A DNA stretch of 64,000 nt, from NCBI RefSeq assembly GCF_000013985.1, contig NC_008048.1, forward strand, positions 3,041,001 to 3,105,000. Direction: 5' to 3'. This stretch comes from Sphingopyxis alaskensis RB2256. GTDB lineage: Bacteria > Pseudomonadota > Alphaproteobacteria > Sphingomonadales > Sphingomonadaceae. The translations under genes and the position numbers were made by a program. Below, piece by piece: positions 1 through 10,063 of the stretch (position 1 is its first letter; every line of letters begins with the position of its first letter). A model generated the notes under the pieces. It was not told the DNA's origin, did no database searches, and worked only from the letters and a program-made list of their open reading frames with translations.

Positions 1-518
1 CGGTACATGCCGGCAAAGCCGGGACGAAGCTGTGGCGCCTGCCCATGCGGAACGCGTGTGCCTTCGGCGAAGAGGACGAGCGGGCGGCCCTTTGCGAGCG
101 CGGCCTTCGCCGCGCCGAGCATCGCACGCATCGCCTTGCCGCCACCGTCGCGGTCGACGGGGATCAGTCCATAAAAACGCGCCGCCTGCCCCCAGACGGG
201 GATCGCGAACAGCTCTTCCTTCGCAAAGACCGCGGGGTGGCGGAACAGTATCGGCTGCTCGATCGTCTCGAACGCGCTTTCATGCTTGAAGACATAGAGC
301 ACCGGCGTATCGGACATCGCGCCTTCGATGACGATCCGCTGGCCGAGCACGAAGCGGCAGATCAGCCGGTGAAAGCGCGCCCAGACGCGCACGAACCAGA
401 TCGTCGCACGGTGCGAGATCGGCAGCATGACGACGGCGCCGATCGATGCGACGCTGCTCATCAGGACGAAGAGCAGCCAGAAGAGGATCGAGCGGAGCAA
501 GGCGATGGTGTAGCGCAT
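1..518 (-). CDS. plsC: 1-acyl-sn-glycerol-3-phosphate acyltransferase, partial (C-terminus off the left edge)
   Basis: Lysophospholipid acyltransferase that would add the second acyl chain to lysophosphatidic acid at the inner membrane. Reading on the minus strand from the ATG at 518, 172 codons are present before the window ends. Residues 5-32 form a hydrophobic N-terminal segment. The family catalytic box appears as HESAFE with His79 (usual form HxxxxD/E), and the substrate-binding box as FAEGTR around residues 150-155 (usual form PEGTR). The start lies 11 bp after the stop of the YdcF-like gene, and ftsE, ftsX and ydcF run in the same direction upstream, so it is probably the distal gene of that operon. 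The family call is firm; the exact substrate is inferred. Confidence 0.88.
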   Translation of the reverse strand, partial: MRYTIALLRSILFWLLFVLMSSVASIGAVVMLPISHRATIWFVRVWARFHRLICRFVLGQRIVIEGAMSDTPVLYVFKHESAFETIEQPILFRHPAVFAKEELFAIPVWGQAARFYGLIPVDRDGGGKAMRAMLGAAKAALAKGRPLVLFAEGTRVPHGQAPQLRPGFAGMY

Positions 519-529
519 TGGCGCCGCTC

Positions 530-1060
530 CTAAAGCCCGAGCAGGCCGCCCGCCAGCCCCGCGAGATATTTGTGATATTCGCGGAACAGCGTCGCCAGAT
601 TGGGTTGGCTACGCACCGCGTCGGTTACGATCGTGACATCGCGACCCACCGCGCGGCCGATTTCATATTCGGCGCGGCGCATGTGCCAGTCGGTTGTGAC
701 GAGCCGGATGCTCTTGTACTTGCGCCGCTTGGCCCATGCCGCGACCTCGGTGGCGTTCGAGCGTGTGTCCTCGGCGTCGAACCCCAGCGCGATACAGCAG
801 TCGAACAACGCCACCGGACGCCCATATTCGGCGGCAAGCTCGCGCGGCTTGACCTCGCGCGCGACGCCGCTGATCAGGAGGCGCTTCGCGTCGCCGGCCT
901 CGAGCCGTTCGAGCGCACGGTCGATGCGGCCCGGACCGCCGGTGACGACGACGATCGCGTCCGTCTTCTGCGGCGGCGCGGGCAGCGGCAGGAGCAGCGC
1001 GAACCAGGCGAAGCCCAGCACCCAGACGAGGAACAGCAGCGAGATCAGGCGCTTGATCAT
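530..1060 (-). CDS. YdcF/ElyC-like DUF218 family protein
   Basis: A 176-residue protein with one N-terminal membrane segment (about residues 4-25) followed by a DUF218 domain. The domain begins at the strand DAIVVVTGG, continues through the LLISG strand, and has a conserved stretch RLVTTDWHMRRAE near residue 125. Relatives include E. coli ElyC and SanA, which influence the cell envelope, but a biochemical activity is not established for this branch. The ATG at 1060 overlaps the ftsX stop by 4 bp (ATGA), which indicates translational coupling. The frame stays open far upstream of 1060, but that part is only the opposite-frame shadow of ftsX. The position between ftsX and an acyltransferase fits an envelope role. 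Confidence 0.85.
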   Translation of the reverse strand: MIKRLISLLFLVWVLGFAWFALLLPLPAPPQKTDAIVVVTGGPGRIDRALERLEAGDAKRLLISGVAREVKPRELAAEYGRPVALFDCCIALGFDAEDTRSNATEVAAWAKRRKYKSIRLVTTDWHMRRAEYEIGRAVGRDVTIVTDAVRSQPNLATLFREYHKYLAGLAGGLLGL

Positions 1061-1962
1061 AGCATCTTCTTCAGCGCGGCGAGCAGCGTCTGGCGCGCCG
1101 TCAGGGCAGCGAGCGCGATAGCCAATAGCGGCAGCGCCAGCAAGAGCGCCCAGCCGGTGACGCCAAGCGAGGCGGTCGCGGCGAGCCCGGCGGTCACTCC
1201 CGACCATTGCCAGCCGACGAGCAGCATGATCGCCGCCGCGACCAGACTGCCGAGCGCAATGCCATAGGCGGTGTCGATCGCGATCCGGCGCTGGAACAGT
1301 CGCGCGATCTGGCGGTCGGTCGCGCCGATCAGGTGCAGCATCTCGATCGTCGCAAAATGCGTGCCGAGCGCGGCGCGCGCGGTCATGATCACCACCGCGG
1401 CGCTGGCGAGCGCCATCAGGACGACGAGCCCGGCGGCGATCCACGCGAGCGAACGGATCAGCCGCGCGACGGGACTTAGCCATTCGGCATGGGCGATGAT
1501 CCGCGCGCCCGGCGCCTCGCGCGCGACGAGTGTTTCGAGCGCCTTCATCGCTCCCGCGCGGTCGTCGCCGACGAAGTCGATGTCGACAAGCGCCGGGAGC
1601 GGGAGTGACGCCAGCACCGGGTCGTCGCCTTCGGTGCGGCCGAACCATTGGCCGAGCATCGCCTGCAATTCCTCGCGCTCGACCGCGCGCGCCGCGCGGA
1701 CGAAGGGGGCGGCGCTGGCGGCGCGGCGGAGCGCCGCCGCCTGCGCGGCGCGCGTCACGGGATTGGCGGTGACGATCTGGACGGTGACGCGGCCCGCAAT
1801 CGCATCGCCGATCGCATTGGCCGATCGCGCGAGCCCGATCCCCGCGGCGGCGGCGAGCAGGGTCAGCATCATCAGGATTGCGATGATCCACGGCGTCGGC
1901 CCCGACAGGCGGCGGTCGGGGAGCAGGCGGCGGTGCTGGACGGGAACGCGGGGGATGATCAT
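1057..1962 (-). CDS. ftsX: Cell division ABC transporter permease FtsX
   Basis: A 301-residue integral membrane protein that pairs with FtsE at the division septum, where FtsEX activates peptidoglycan hydrolases rather than moving a known solute. The topology is typical: one membrane segment near residues 25-45, a periplasmic loop rich in Ala and Arg to about residue 150, then three C-terminal membrane segments (about 165-190, 215-245 and 260-285). It lies directly downstream of ftsE. Two starts are possible, TTG at 1968 or ATG at 1962; I chose the ATG, which adds no residues ahead of the MIIPR sequence. The sequence is divergent, as FtsX usually is in alphaproteobacteria, and the call leans on the pairing with FtsE. 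Confidence 0.85.
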   Translation of the reverse strand: MIIPRVPVQHRRLLPDRRLSGPTPWIIAILMMLTLLAAAAGIGLARSANAIGDAIAGRVTVQIVTANPVTRAAQAAALRRAASAAPFVRAARAVEREELQAMLGQWFGRTEGDDPVLASLPLPALVDIDFVGDDRAGAMKALETLVAREAPGARIIAHAEWLSPVARLIRSLAWIAAGLVVLMALASAAVVIMTARAALGTHFATIEMLHLIGATDRQIARLFQRRIAIDTAYGIALGSLVAAAIMLLVGWQWSGVTAGLAATASLGVTGWALLLALPLLAIALAALTARQTLLAALKKML

Positions 1963-1969
1963 GCCCAAA

Positions 1970-2701
1970 TCACGCCCTGTTCGCCGGCGGATAGCGCAGC
2001 GCCCCGGTGGGGTCGGACAGGCGCCCTTTTTCGAGCCGCATCATCTGCGCATTTTCGATGCGGCTGATGAGGTGGATGTCGTGCGTCGCGACGACGACCG
2101 TGGTACCGAGGCGGTTGAGCGCCTCGAACAGCCCCAGAAGGCGCATCGCCATGTCGGGATCGACGTTGCCGGTCGGTTCGTCGGCGACGAGCAGTTGCGG
2201 GCGTGCAATCACCGCGCGCGCGATCGCGACGCGCTGTTGTTCGCCGCCCGACAGCGTCGGGGGAAAGGCGTCGGCGCGCTCGCCGAGGCCGATCCAGCTC
2301 AGCATCTCGCCGACCGGCCCCGCCAGATCCTCCTCGCCCACCCCCGCGATGCGCAGCGGCAGCGCGATATTGTCGCGCGCGCTCAAATGCGGGATCAGGC
2401 GGAAATCCTGGAACACGACGCCGATGCGGCGGCGAAAGCCGGGCAGGCGGTGGCGCGGCATCGCGACCAGATCCTCGCCGAACAGCCGCACGATGCCGCG
2501 GCTCGGTCGCTGCGCCAGATAGAGCATCTTGAGCAGCGACGTCTTGCCCGCGCCCGACGCGCCGGTGAGGAAATAGAAGCTGCCCGGTTGCAGGTTGAAG
2601 CTGATGTCGGACAGAACCTCGGCATCGGGGCCGTAGCGCAGCCCGACGCCGCTGAACTCGACCATCGCGCCGCCGGGGCGCATCGACGCGGCGTCGGTCA
2701 T
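1970..2701 (-). CDS. ftsE: Cell division ATP-binding protein FtsE
   Basis: The 243-residue ABC ATPase partner of FtsX. Motifs from the ATG at 2701: Walker A GASGAGKTS at about residues 47-55, Q-loop VFQDF near 96-100, signature LSGGEQQ at 150-156, Walker B LLVADEP at 170-176, and the H-loop ATHD near residue 206. The frame continues open to 2887, but that extension is low-complexity, would run across the divergent promoter region and into the zinc-ribbon gene, and is not FtsE-like; the ATG at 2701 gives the normal family length. The stop is separated from the ftsX start by only a few bases. Confidence 0.95.
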   Translation of the reverse strand: MTDAASMRPGGAMVEFSGVGLRYGPDAEVLSDISFNLQPGSFYFLTGASGAGKTSLLKMLYLAQRPSRGIVRLFGEDLVAMPRHRLPGFRRRIGVVFQDFRLIPHLSARDNIALPLRIAGVGEEDLAGPVGEMLSWIGLGERADAFPPTLSGGEQQRVAIARAVIARPQLLVADEPTGNVDPDMAMRLLGLFEALNRLGTTVVVATHDIHLISRIENAQMMRLEKGRLSDPTGALRYPPANRA

Positions 2702-2858
2702 GGCGTCATGCGCGGGCGCGCGGCGCGGCGCATGGCCTTGAGGAACAGGGGCGCTGGTCCGCTCATCCCGCTGCCTCTCGCACGGCTCTCGCCCGAGGAC
2801 AAGCCGTGAGTGGAACGCGGCGCTTGCCACGCCGCGAATCAGCGTGTTTAGAGGGCCC

Positions 2859-3623
2859 ATGATCCTCGCCTGCCCGTCCTGCCGCACGCGCTATGTCGTT
2901 CCGGATACCGCGATCGGACCCGCGGGTCGCACCGTACGTTGCGCCAATTGCCGCCACAGCTGGTTTCAGCAGCCCGCCGCCGCGCCGCCGCCGCCCGACG
3001 CCATCGTCCCACCGGACGTCACCGCCGAAGCGGCTCGCGGACCCGGACCCGCGCCGACCCCGGCCCCCGCCCCCACCTATTCCGATTTTCCCGAACCCGA
3101 AGCGGTGCCGCCGCCGCCGGCCTTTGCCGCCGACCCGCCGCCGCGCCCCGCGCCGCCGGCCGAGGACGCGCCGCTGCCGTTCCGCCGCCCGCGCCGCAAT
3201 CCGGCAAAGCGCTGGACGATCATCGCCGCGAGCGCCGCGGCGTTGATGCTTGCGGCGACGGGCGCGCTCGTCTGGTACGGGCTGCCAAGCTGGGCCGAGG
3301 GGCTGGGCCTGCCCGGCGGCACGGCCGAACCCGATCTGGTGATCGAACTGCCGCCCAACCAGGATCACCGCGAACTCGCCGACGGCACCATCTATTTCGC
3401 CGCCTCGGGGGTGATCATCAATCCGACCGACCGCGAACAGCGCGTGCCGCCGATCCTTGCCGAACTGCGCGATGCGCAGGGCACGATCGTTTACAGCTGG
3501 ACGATCAAGCCGCCGGTGCGGGTGCTGCCGCCCAATGAAAAGGTCAATTTCAGCGAGGCAAAGCTCGACATCCCGCGCCGTGCGACGCAGCTGACGGTCA
3601 GCTGGGCGCTACCCAAGAGTTGA
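2859..3623 (+). CDS. MJ0042-type zinc-ribbon membrane protein with a C-terminal DUF3426-like domain
   Basis: A 254-residue protein. The first 35 residues form a zinc ribbon with two CxxC pairs (CPSC at 5-8, CANC at 28-31). A Pro/Ala-rich linker runs to about residue 115, one membrane segment lies at about 119-141, and the last 100 residues form an extracytoplasmic beta-rich domain like those in DUF3426/FxLYD proteins. The ATG at 2859 follows GAGGGCCC; an in-frame GTG at 2844 would add five residues. It is transcribed away from ftsE, with a shared intergenic region of about 157 bp. Function unknown; the membrane zinc-ribbon layout suggests a regulatory or scaffold protein. Confidence 0.82.
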   Translation: MILACPSCRTRYVVPDTAIGPAGRTVRCANCRHSWFQQPAAAPPPPDAIVPPDVTAEAARGPGPAPTPAPAPTYSDFPEPEAVPPPPAFAADPPPRPAPPAEDAPLPFRRPRRNPAKRWTIIAASAAALMLAATGALVWYGLPSWAEGLGLPGGTAEPDLVIELPPNQDHRELADGTIYFAASGVIINPTDREQRVPPILAELRDAQGTIVYSWTIKPPVRVLPPNEKVNFSEAKLDIPRRATQLTVSWALPKS

Positions 3624-3629
3624 AAACTT

Positions 3630-3720
3630 GTCATTGCGAGCATAGCGAAGCAATCTCCAGCTATCGTCCTGCCCGGTCGATGGCTGGGGATTGCCTCGTC
3701 GCTTCGCTCCTCGCAATGAC
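3630..3720. repeat. Imperfect palindromic intergenic repeat (REP-like)
   Basis: The element starts GTCATTGCGAGC and ends GCTCCTCGCAATGAC. The arms (about 3630-3661 and 3690-3720) are nearly reverse complementary: GTCATTGCGAG with CTCGCAATGAC, AGCGAAGCAATC with GATTGCCTCGTCGCT, and CCAGC with GCTGG. The last two pairs are imperfect. This sequence type is a common dispersed repeat in sphingomonad and other proteobacterial genomes, from memory. It sits between convergent genes and could also fold as an RNA hairpin at the end of both transcripts. Confidence 0.75.
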
Positions 3721-3760
3721 GACCCAATTGGAAACAATTGCTTGCTCTGACGTCACGCCG

Positions 3761-4789
3761 TCATAACAGCAGCGCGGCGCCGAGCGACAAAAGGAAGCTG
3801 GTCAGCGTCGCGACGATGATCGGCGCAAAGCTCTGCCACCCCTGATCGAGCAGCAGGTGCAGCCGTGCCTTCATCGCGGTCGCGACGATCGCGAGCAGCA
3901 ACAGCGCCTGCGCGCCGGTCGCGGCGCCCGCCTGCACCGGCCGCGGGATCGCCACGAGCGAATTGATCGCGACCACGGCCAGGAACCCCAGAATGAACCA
4001 CGGCAAACGCAGTGGAATGCGCGCGCCCGCTTCGCCGCGGCGACCGAGCCATAGTGCGACGAGCATCAGCATCGGCGCGAGCAGCGCAACGCGCGTCAGC
4101 TTGACGATCGTCGCCACCTCGCCCGCTTGCGGAGAAAAGGAAAAGCCGCCGCCGATCGCCTGCGCGACGTCGTGGATCGACGCGCCGATCAGGAATCCGG
4201 CCTGCGCGTCGGTCAACCCCAGCTCTGCGGCGAGCACCGGATAGAGTGTCATCGCGAGCGCGCTGGCGACGGTGATGCCGACGAGCGTCAGCGTGAAACG
4301 CGCCTGATCGATGCGCCGGTCGCCGATCAGCGACCAGAGCGCGAGCGCCGCCGATGCGCCGCAGATTGCCGTCGCGCCACCCGCGAGCAGTGCGGCGTGG
4401 CGGTCCTGCGCAAAAAGATGTGCGCTCGCGACGGTCACAAGGATCACCGCGAGCATGATGGCGACGAGCAGCAGGAACGGCAGCGGCCCCATTTCGGCAA
4501 GCTGGACGGCGGTGATCCGCGCCCCGACGAGCACGATGCCGATGCGCAGCGCGGTCTGCGACATGAGATCGAGCCCGGCGTGCGTCCGCACGTCCTGCGA
4601 CAGGAAGGAGAGCGCGAGGCCGATGAGCAAGCCCATCAGCACGATCGGCGCGGCATAATGATCGGCGAGCCAAGCCGCGGCGAGCGCGGCGATTGCGGTG
4701 ACGAGAATGCCGGGCAGATAATCGTGCCAGCGGCGCCGCGCCGGCGGGTTCGCCTCGAGCTGCATCTCGCCGTACAGGTCGGCGGCCAT
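3761..4789 (-). CDS. YeiH/YadS-type putative sulfate exporter family protein (UPF0324)
   Basis: A 342-residue membrane protein with about ten hydrophobic segments. It belongs to the UPF0324/YeiH family, members of which are annotated as putative sulfate exporters on weak evidence. Family landmarks are the GLLIGLALSF segment in the first third, the ALRIGIVLVGARI stretch, GGATAICGASAA in the middle, and GASIHDVAQAIGGG in the second half. I use the ATG at 4789 (MAADLYGEM); the frame is open to 4882, but the added residues are basic and unlike the family. It runs convergent to the zinc-ribbon gene, with the REP-like element between them. The transported substrate cannot be told from sequence. Confidence 0.85.
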   Translation of the reverse strand: MAADLYGEMQLEANPPARRRWHDYLPGILVTAIAALAAAWLADHYAAPIVLMGLLIGLALSFLSQDVRTHAGLDLMSQTALRIGIVLVGARITAVQLAEMGPLPFLLLVAIMLAVILVTVASAHLFAQDRHAALLAGGATAICGASAALALWSLIGDRRIDQARFTLTLVGITVASALAMTLYPVLAAELGLTDAQAGFLIGASIHDVAQAIGGGFSFSPQAGEVATIVKLTRVALLAPMLMLVALWLGRRGEAGARIPLRLPWFILGFLAVVAINSLVAIPRPVQAGAATGAQALLLLAIVATAMKARLHLLLDQGWQSFAPIIVATLTSFLLSLGAALLL

Positions 4790-4815
4790 CGGCCAATGTT
4801 GTCCGGACGTTTTCA

Positions 4816-6256
<1,441 letters not shown>

Positions 6257-6269
6257 CGAGATCCAAACC

Positions 6270-6389
6270 CCGTTCGCGTCGAGCGTGGTCGAGACGCCCC
6301 TCGGTCCAGCGCGGCGTCTCGACTTCGACCTTCGGTCGAAGTTTATCCTGAGCGCCTGCCAAGGCAGTCGAAGGGCTCGACGCGAACGG
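6270..6389. repeat. Dispersed repeat with 15-bp perfect terminal inverted arms
   Basis: The arms CCGTTCGCGTCGAGC (6270-6284) and GCTCGACGCGAACGG (6375-6389) are exact reverse complements. Between them lies GAGACGCC...GGCGTCTCGA and the motif TTTATCCTGAGCG...GGCAGTCGAAGGG, which I recognise as a sequence type widely scattered between genes in sphingomonads. It occupies almost the whole gap between the CoA-transferase and the thiolase, so those two genes may not share one uninterrupted transcript. Confidence 0.7.
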
Positions 6390-6413
6390 AAAAGAAGAAT
6401 TGGAGACTAAACC

Positions 6414-7628
6414 ATGACCCTGCGCCGCGCCGCCATTGTCGCCCCGATCCGCACCGCCGTCGGCAAGTTCGGGGGCGCGCTGTCGTCGATGAGTGCGGGC
6501 GCGCTCGGCGCGGTGATCCTGAAGGCGCTGATCGAGCGGACAAAGATCGACCCCGCGCGCGTCGACGACGTCGTCTTTTCGCAGGGCTATGGCAATGGCG
6601 AGGCGCCGGCGATCGGCCACTGGTCGTGGCTCGCCGCGGGGCTGCCGCTCGAAGTGCCGGGATATCAGCTCGACCGCCGTTGCGGGTCGGGGCTGCAGGC
6701 GGTCGTCAACGCCGCGATGATGGTCCAGACGGGCATGGCCGATGTCGTCGTCGCGGGGGGCGTCGAATCGATGTCGAACGTCGAACATTACAGCATCGAC
6801 ATTCGCAAGGGCGTGCGCGCGGGCAATCTGACGCTCCACGACCGGCTGACGCGCGGGCGGCTGATGTCGCAGCCCGTTGAGCGCTTCGGCGTGATCAGCG
6901 GCATGATCGAGACCGCCGAAAATCTGGCGAAGGATTATGGCATCAGCCGCGAGGCGGCCGACGCCTATGCGGTGCGCAGCCACCAGCGCGCGGCGGCGGC
7001 GTGGGCGAAGGGGCTGTTCGACGACGAACTGGTACCGGTCGAAGTGCCGCAGAAGAAGGGCGATCCGGTCATTTTCGCGCACGACGAGGGCTATCGCGCC
7101 GACGCGAGCCTGGAAACGCTCGGCAAGCTGCGCGCGCTCGAGGGCGGCATCGTCACGGCGGGCAATGCCAGCCAGCAGAATGACGCCGCCGCGGCGTGCC
7201 TGGTGGTTGCCGAGGACAAGCTCGATGAGCTCGGCCTGGAACCGATCGCCTGGTATCACAGCGCGGCGTCGGCGGGGTGCGATCCCAGCCGCATGGGCAT
7301 CGGCCCGGTCCCCGCGGTCGAGCGGCTGTTCGCGCGCAGCGGGCTTGGCTGGGGCGACATCGACCTTGTCGAACTCAACGAGGCCTTTGCGCCGCAGGTG
7401 CTGGCGGTGCTCAAGGGCTGGGGTTGGGCGGACGACGACAGCCGCAACGAGATTCTCAATGTCAACGGATCGGGCATCTCGCTCGGCCATCCGATCGGCG
7501 CAACCGGCGGGCGCATCCTCGCCAATCTGACGCGCGAGCTGGGACGTCGCAACGGGCGCTATGGGCTCGAGACGATGTGCATCGGCGGCGGGCAGGGAAT
7601 CGCCGCGATCTTCGAGCGCGCGGCCTGA
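6414..7628 (+). CDS. Thiolase (acetyl-CoA acyltransferase family)
   Basis: A 404-residue thiolase that catalyses reversible Claisen condensation or thiolysis of acyl-CoA. The nucleophile is Cys90 in DRRCGSG, the catalytic histidine is His359 in SLGHPIGATG, and the second catalytic cysteine is Cys389 in MCIGGGQG; all three signatures are intact. The ATG at 6414 follows GGAGACTAAACC. The stop overlaps the next ATG by one base (TGATG), so translation of the dehydrogenase is probably coupled to it. Whether it is a degradative 3-ketoacyl-CoA thiolase or a biosynthetic acetoacetyl-CoA thiolase cannot be settled here. Its neighbours point to a short-chain or C5 dicarboxylic CoA pathway. Confidence 0.93.
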   Translation: MTLRRAAIVAPIRTAVGKFGGALSSMSAGALGAVILKALIERTKIDPARVDDVVFSQGYGNGEAPAIGHWSWLAAGLPLEVPGYQLDRRCGSGLQAVVNAAMMVQTGMADVVVAGGVESMSNVEHYSIDIRKGVRAGNLTLHDRLTRGRLMSQPVERFGVISGMIETAENLAKDYGISREAADAYAVRSHQRAAAAWAKGLFDDELVPVEVPQKKGDPVIFAHDEGYRADASLETLGKLRALEGGIVTAGNASQQNDAAAACLVVAEDKLDELGLEPIAWYHSAASAGCDPSRMGIGPVPAVERLFARSGLGWGDIDLVELNEAFAPQVLAVLKGWGWADDDSRNEILNVNGSGISLGHPIGATGGRILANLTRELGRRNGRYGLETMCIGGGQGIAAIFERAA

Positions 7629-9217
7629 TGGGTTTGCGCTCCGCTCTCCAAGCGGCGCAGGCCTATCGCGACGCGGCGCAGGCGGCGCTTGCCGAACGGC
7701 TGGCGGCGCGGCCGATCGACGAGGAACAGCGCGCCGCGCATGGTTTTGCGTGGGTCGCGACGACGGTTGCGGCGCTCACCGCCGTGCTCGATTGGTGCGA
7801 GTCCGGGGGGGAATCGAACCCGCTCGACGCGAAGGTCGCCACGCTCGCCTTCGCCGAGAGCATCGCCCAGCTCGTCGGCGGCCTGCCGATGGGGCAGAAT
7901 GAGATGTTCCGCCCCGCCGACCTTGGCCTCGGTGCGGAGGCACGCGCGCTTGCCGATGCCTCCGCGGAGCTGCTCGACGCCGGCCACGCCGCGCTGCGCG
8001 CCGAGGTGGCCGCCGCGCTCGCGGCGGAGCAATGGCCGAGCGAAACGCTCCACGACGCCGACCTCGATGCGATCCGCGACCAGTTTCGCCGCTTCACCGA
8101 TGCGGAGATCGTGCCGCACGCGCACCGCTGGCACCTCGCCAACGCGCTGATCCCCGACGCCACTGTGCGGGCGATGGCCGACCTTGGCACCTTCGGCGTG
8201 TGCATTCCCGAAGAGTTTGGCGGACTCGGCCTGTCGAAGCTGGTGATGTGCCTCGTCACCGAGGAATTGTCGCGCGGCTGGATCGGTGCCGGGTCGCTCG
8301 GCACGCGGTCGGAGATTGCGGGCGAGCTGATCGCGACCGGCGGCACCGACGCGCAGAAAGCCGAATGGCTGCCCAGAATCGCGAGCGGCGCGATACTGCC
8401 GACCGCGGTGTTCACCGAACCCGATGTCGGGTCGGACCTCGGTTCGTTGCAGACGCGCGCGCGGTTCGCGCAGGGCCGCTGGGTGATCGACGGCGCCAAG
8501 ACGTGGATCACCCACGCCGCGCGATCGGACCTGATGACGCTGCTCGCACGCACCCTGCCCGACGCCAGGGGCTATGCCGGCCTCTCGATGCTGCTTGTTC
8601 CCAAGCCGCGCGGCACCGACGCCGACCCCTTCCCCGCCGCAGGCATGAGCGGTAGCGAGATCGCGGTGCTCGGCTATCGCGGCATGCGCGAATATGCGCT
8701 GCAATTCGACGGCATGGCGGCGCCCGCCGACGCGCTGCTCGGCGGCGTCGAGGGGCAGGGGTTCAAGCAGCTGATGCGCACCTTCGAGGGCGCGCGCATC
8801 CAGACCGCGGCGCGCGCGGTGGGCGTGGCGCGACGCGCGCTTGAGCTGGGGCTCGATTATGCAATGAACCGCAGGCAGTTCGGCCGGGCGATCATCGCCT
8901 TCCCGCGCGTCGCCGACAAGCTGGCGATGAGCGTGGTCGATTTCGTGATGGCGCGCGAGCTGGCCTATGCCGCGGCGCGCGCCAAGGACAGCGGCAAGCG
9001 CTGCGACATCGAGGCGGGAATGGCAAAGCTGCTCGCCGCGCGCGCCGCCTGGGTGAACGCCGATGCCAGCCTGCAGATCCACGGCGGCAACGGCTATGCG
9101 CTCGAATATGAAATCAGCCGCGTGCTCTGCGACGCGCGTATCCTCAATATCTTCGAAGGCGCGGCGGAGATTCAGGCGCAGGTGATTGCGCGCGGACTGA
9201 TCGAAGGCCGCAACTAG
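7628..9217 (+). CDS. mcd: Acyl-CoA dehydrogenase, methylsuccinyl-CoA dehydrogenase (Mcd)-like
   Basis: A 529-residue FAD-dependent acyl-CoA dehydrogenase, about 150 residues longer than the usual 380-400. The extra length is an N-terminal helical domain (residues 1-140) carrying AAHGFAWVATTVAAL and GLPMGQNEMFRPADLGL. This architecture, and the core sequence (HAHRWHLANALIPD, FTEPDVGSDL, KTWITHAARSDL, QIHGGNGYALEYEISR), match my recollection of (2S)-methylsuccinyl-CoA dehydrogenase of the ethylmalonyl-CoA pathway, which makes mesaconyl-C1-CoA. The presumed catalytic base is Glu510 in NIFEGAAEIQ. The start overlaps the thiolase stop. Upstream sequence open in this frame is the shadow of the thiolase. 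The dehydrogenase family is certain; substrate identity is inferred. Confidence 0.85.
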   Translation: MGLRSALQAAQAYRDAAQAALAERLAARPIDEEQRAAHGFAWVATTVAALTAVLDWCESGGESNPLDAKVATLAFAESIAQLVGGLPMGQNEMFRPADLGLGAEARALADASAELLDAGHAALRAEVAAALAAEQWPSETLHDADLDAIRDQFRRFTDAEIVPHAHRWHLANALIPDATVRAMADLGTFGVCIPEEFGGLGLSKLVMCLVTEELSRGWIGAGSLGTRSEIAGELIATGGTDAQKAEWLPRIASGAILPTAVFTEPDVGSDLGSLQTRARFAQGRWVIDGAKTWITHAARSDLMTLLARTLPDARGYAGLSMLLVPKPRGTDADPFPAAGMSGSEIAVLGYRGMREYALQFDGMAAPADALLGGVEGQGFKQLMRTFEGARIQTAARAVGVARRALELGLDYAMNRRQFGRAIIAFPRVADKLAMSVVDFVMARELAYAAARAKDSGKRCDIEAGMAKLLAARAAWVNADASLQIHGGNGYALEYEISRVLCDARILNIFEGAAEIQAQVIARGLIEGRN

Positions 9218-9407
9218 AGCGCGATGACATGATATTGACCCACCGTGACGGAGGCGCGTCGGCATGTGCGAAGCCACTGCCGGGCAATCGGCCCGGCGCC
9301 GCATCGACCTTGCTGATGCCGGTTCGGTGGGCGGCATGTGCGGGAGCCGATTCGATTCGGGCCGAATGGATCGTGCGACCGCTTCGCGCGTCGGGCCGCC
9401 CCCCCCC

Positions 9408-9452
9408 TGTTACGGTGACTCGTTGTCTGCGAGCGGCAATGTCACCGTAACA
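9408..9452. promoter_or_regulatory. 12-bp perfect inverted repeat upstream of the HTH gene, possible operator
   Basis: TGTTACGGTGAC (9408-9419) and GTCACCGTAACA (9441-9452) are exact reverse complements separated by 21 bp, about 50 bp before the HTH gene. A related half-site, CACCGTGACGG, occurs at 9241. The repeat could be a regulator binding site or an RNA hairpin. The remainder of the gap 9218-9501 shows no gene and no other clear signal; a C8 run sits just before the repeat. Confidence 0.5.
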
Positions 9453-9504
9453 TGGCTGGACGGCAGATGAATTTGACCCCTGCCGACCTTGATTTCGACT
9501 CGTG

Positions 9505-10002
9505 ATGCTCTATTCCAACCCCGTGCAAGGCGATCCAGACAATTACATAAGCCTGCTTTCGGCCGCGCAAATCGAAACGTTGCGGCACGTTTACGAGCAT
9601 AAAAATTCCAAACAGATCGCGCGGATCATGAATGTTTCGCCGCACACCGTGGACGAGCGGGTACGACGGGTTCTAAAAAAGCTTAATGTTTCCAACAGAA
9701 TAGAAGCTGCCCGGATATTGGCTGTTAACGGTGTCTTCGATCATGTTACCCCTTATCAGCCTTTGACATATCAATTGATCGACCTAGGCGACGATGCGCC
9801 CCCCGCCGATGCCGAAAGGGGGCGCAGTGCGTTTCGGCGGCTATTCGATATCGGTTCGCCTTTTCCTACCGCGTCCCAGCCGGCCAACCGGCATGGGTTG
9901 ATGGAAAGGATTATCTGGCCGATTCTCATCGCATTTGCGACGATCTTGGCTTTTTCCGCCCTCTATTCGATCCTTGTCGGACTTGGTCGTGTTCTGACCT
10001 GA
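9505..10002 (+). CDS. LuxR-type HTH protein with C-terminal membrane anchor
   Basis: A 165-residue protein. Residues 15-75 form a LuxR/GerE-type helix-turn-helix (LSAAQIETLRHVYEHKNSKQ, then IARIMNVSPHTVDERVRRVL). A polar linker follows, and one membrane segment lies at about 140-160, followed by a very short tail. There is no sensor or receiver domain. The coding sequence is clearly AT-richer than its neighbours (runs such as AAAAATTCC and TTCTAAAAAAGC), a sign of different origin or of weak codon selection. The start is ATG 9505 or the adjacent GTG 9502. Membrane-anchored single-HTH proteins of this size recur in sphingomonads, from memory, without an assigned function. Confidence 0.78.
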   Translation: MLYSNPVQGDPDNYISLLSAAQIETLRHVYEHKNSKQIARIMNVSPHTVDERVRRVLKKLNVSNRIEAARILAVNGVFDHVTPYQPLTYQLIDLGDDAPPADAERGRSAFRRLFDIGSPFPTASQPANRHGLMERIIWPILIAFATILAFSALYSILVGLGRVLT

Positions 10003-10063
10003 ATGTTCGAACCGAATGCTGCGGGGGGGAAACCGGTAGCATTCTTTTTCAAGGAAAAAGTTA

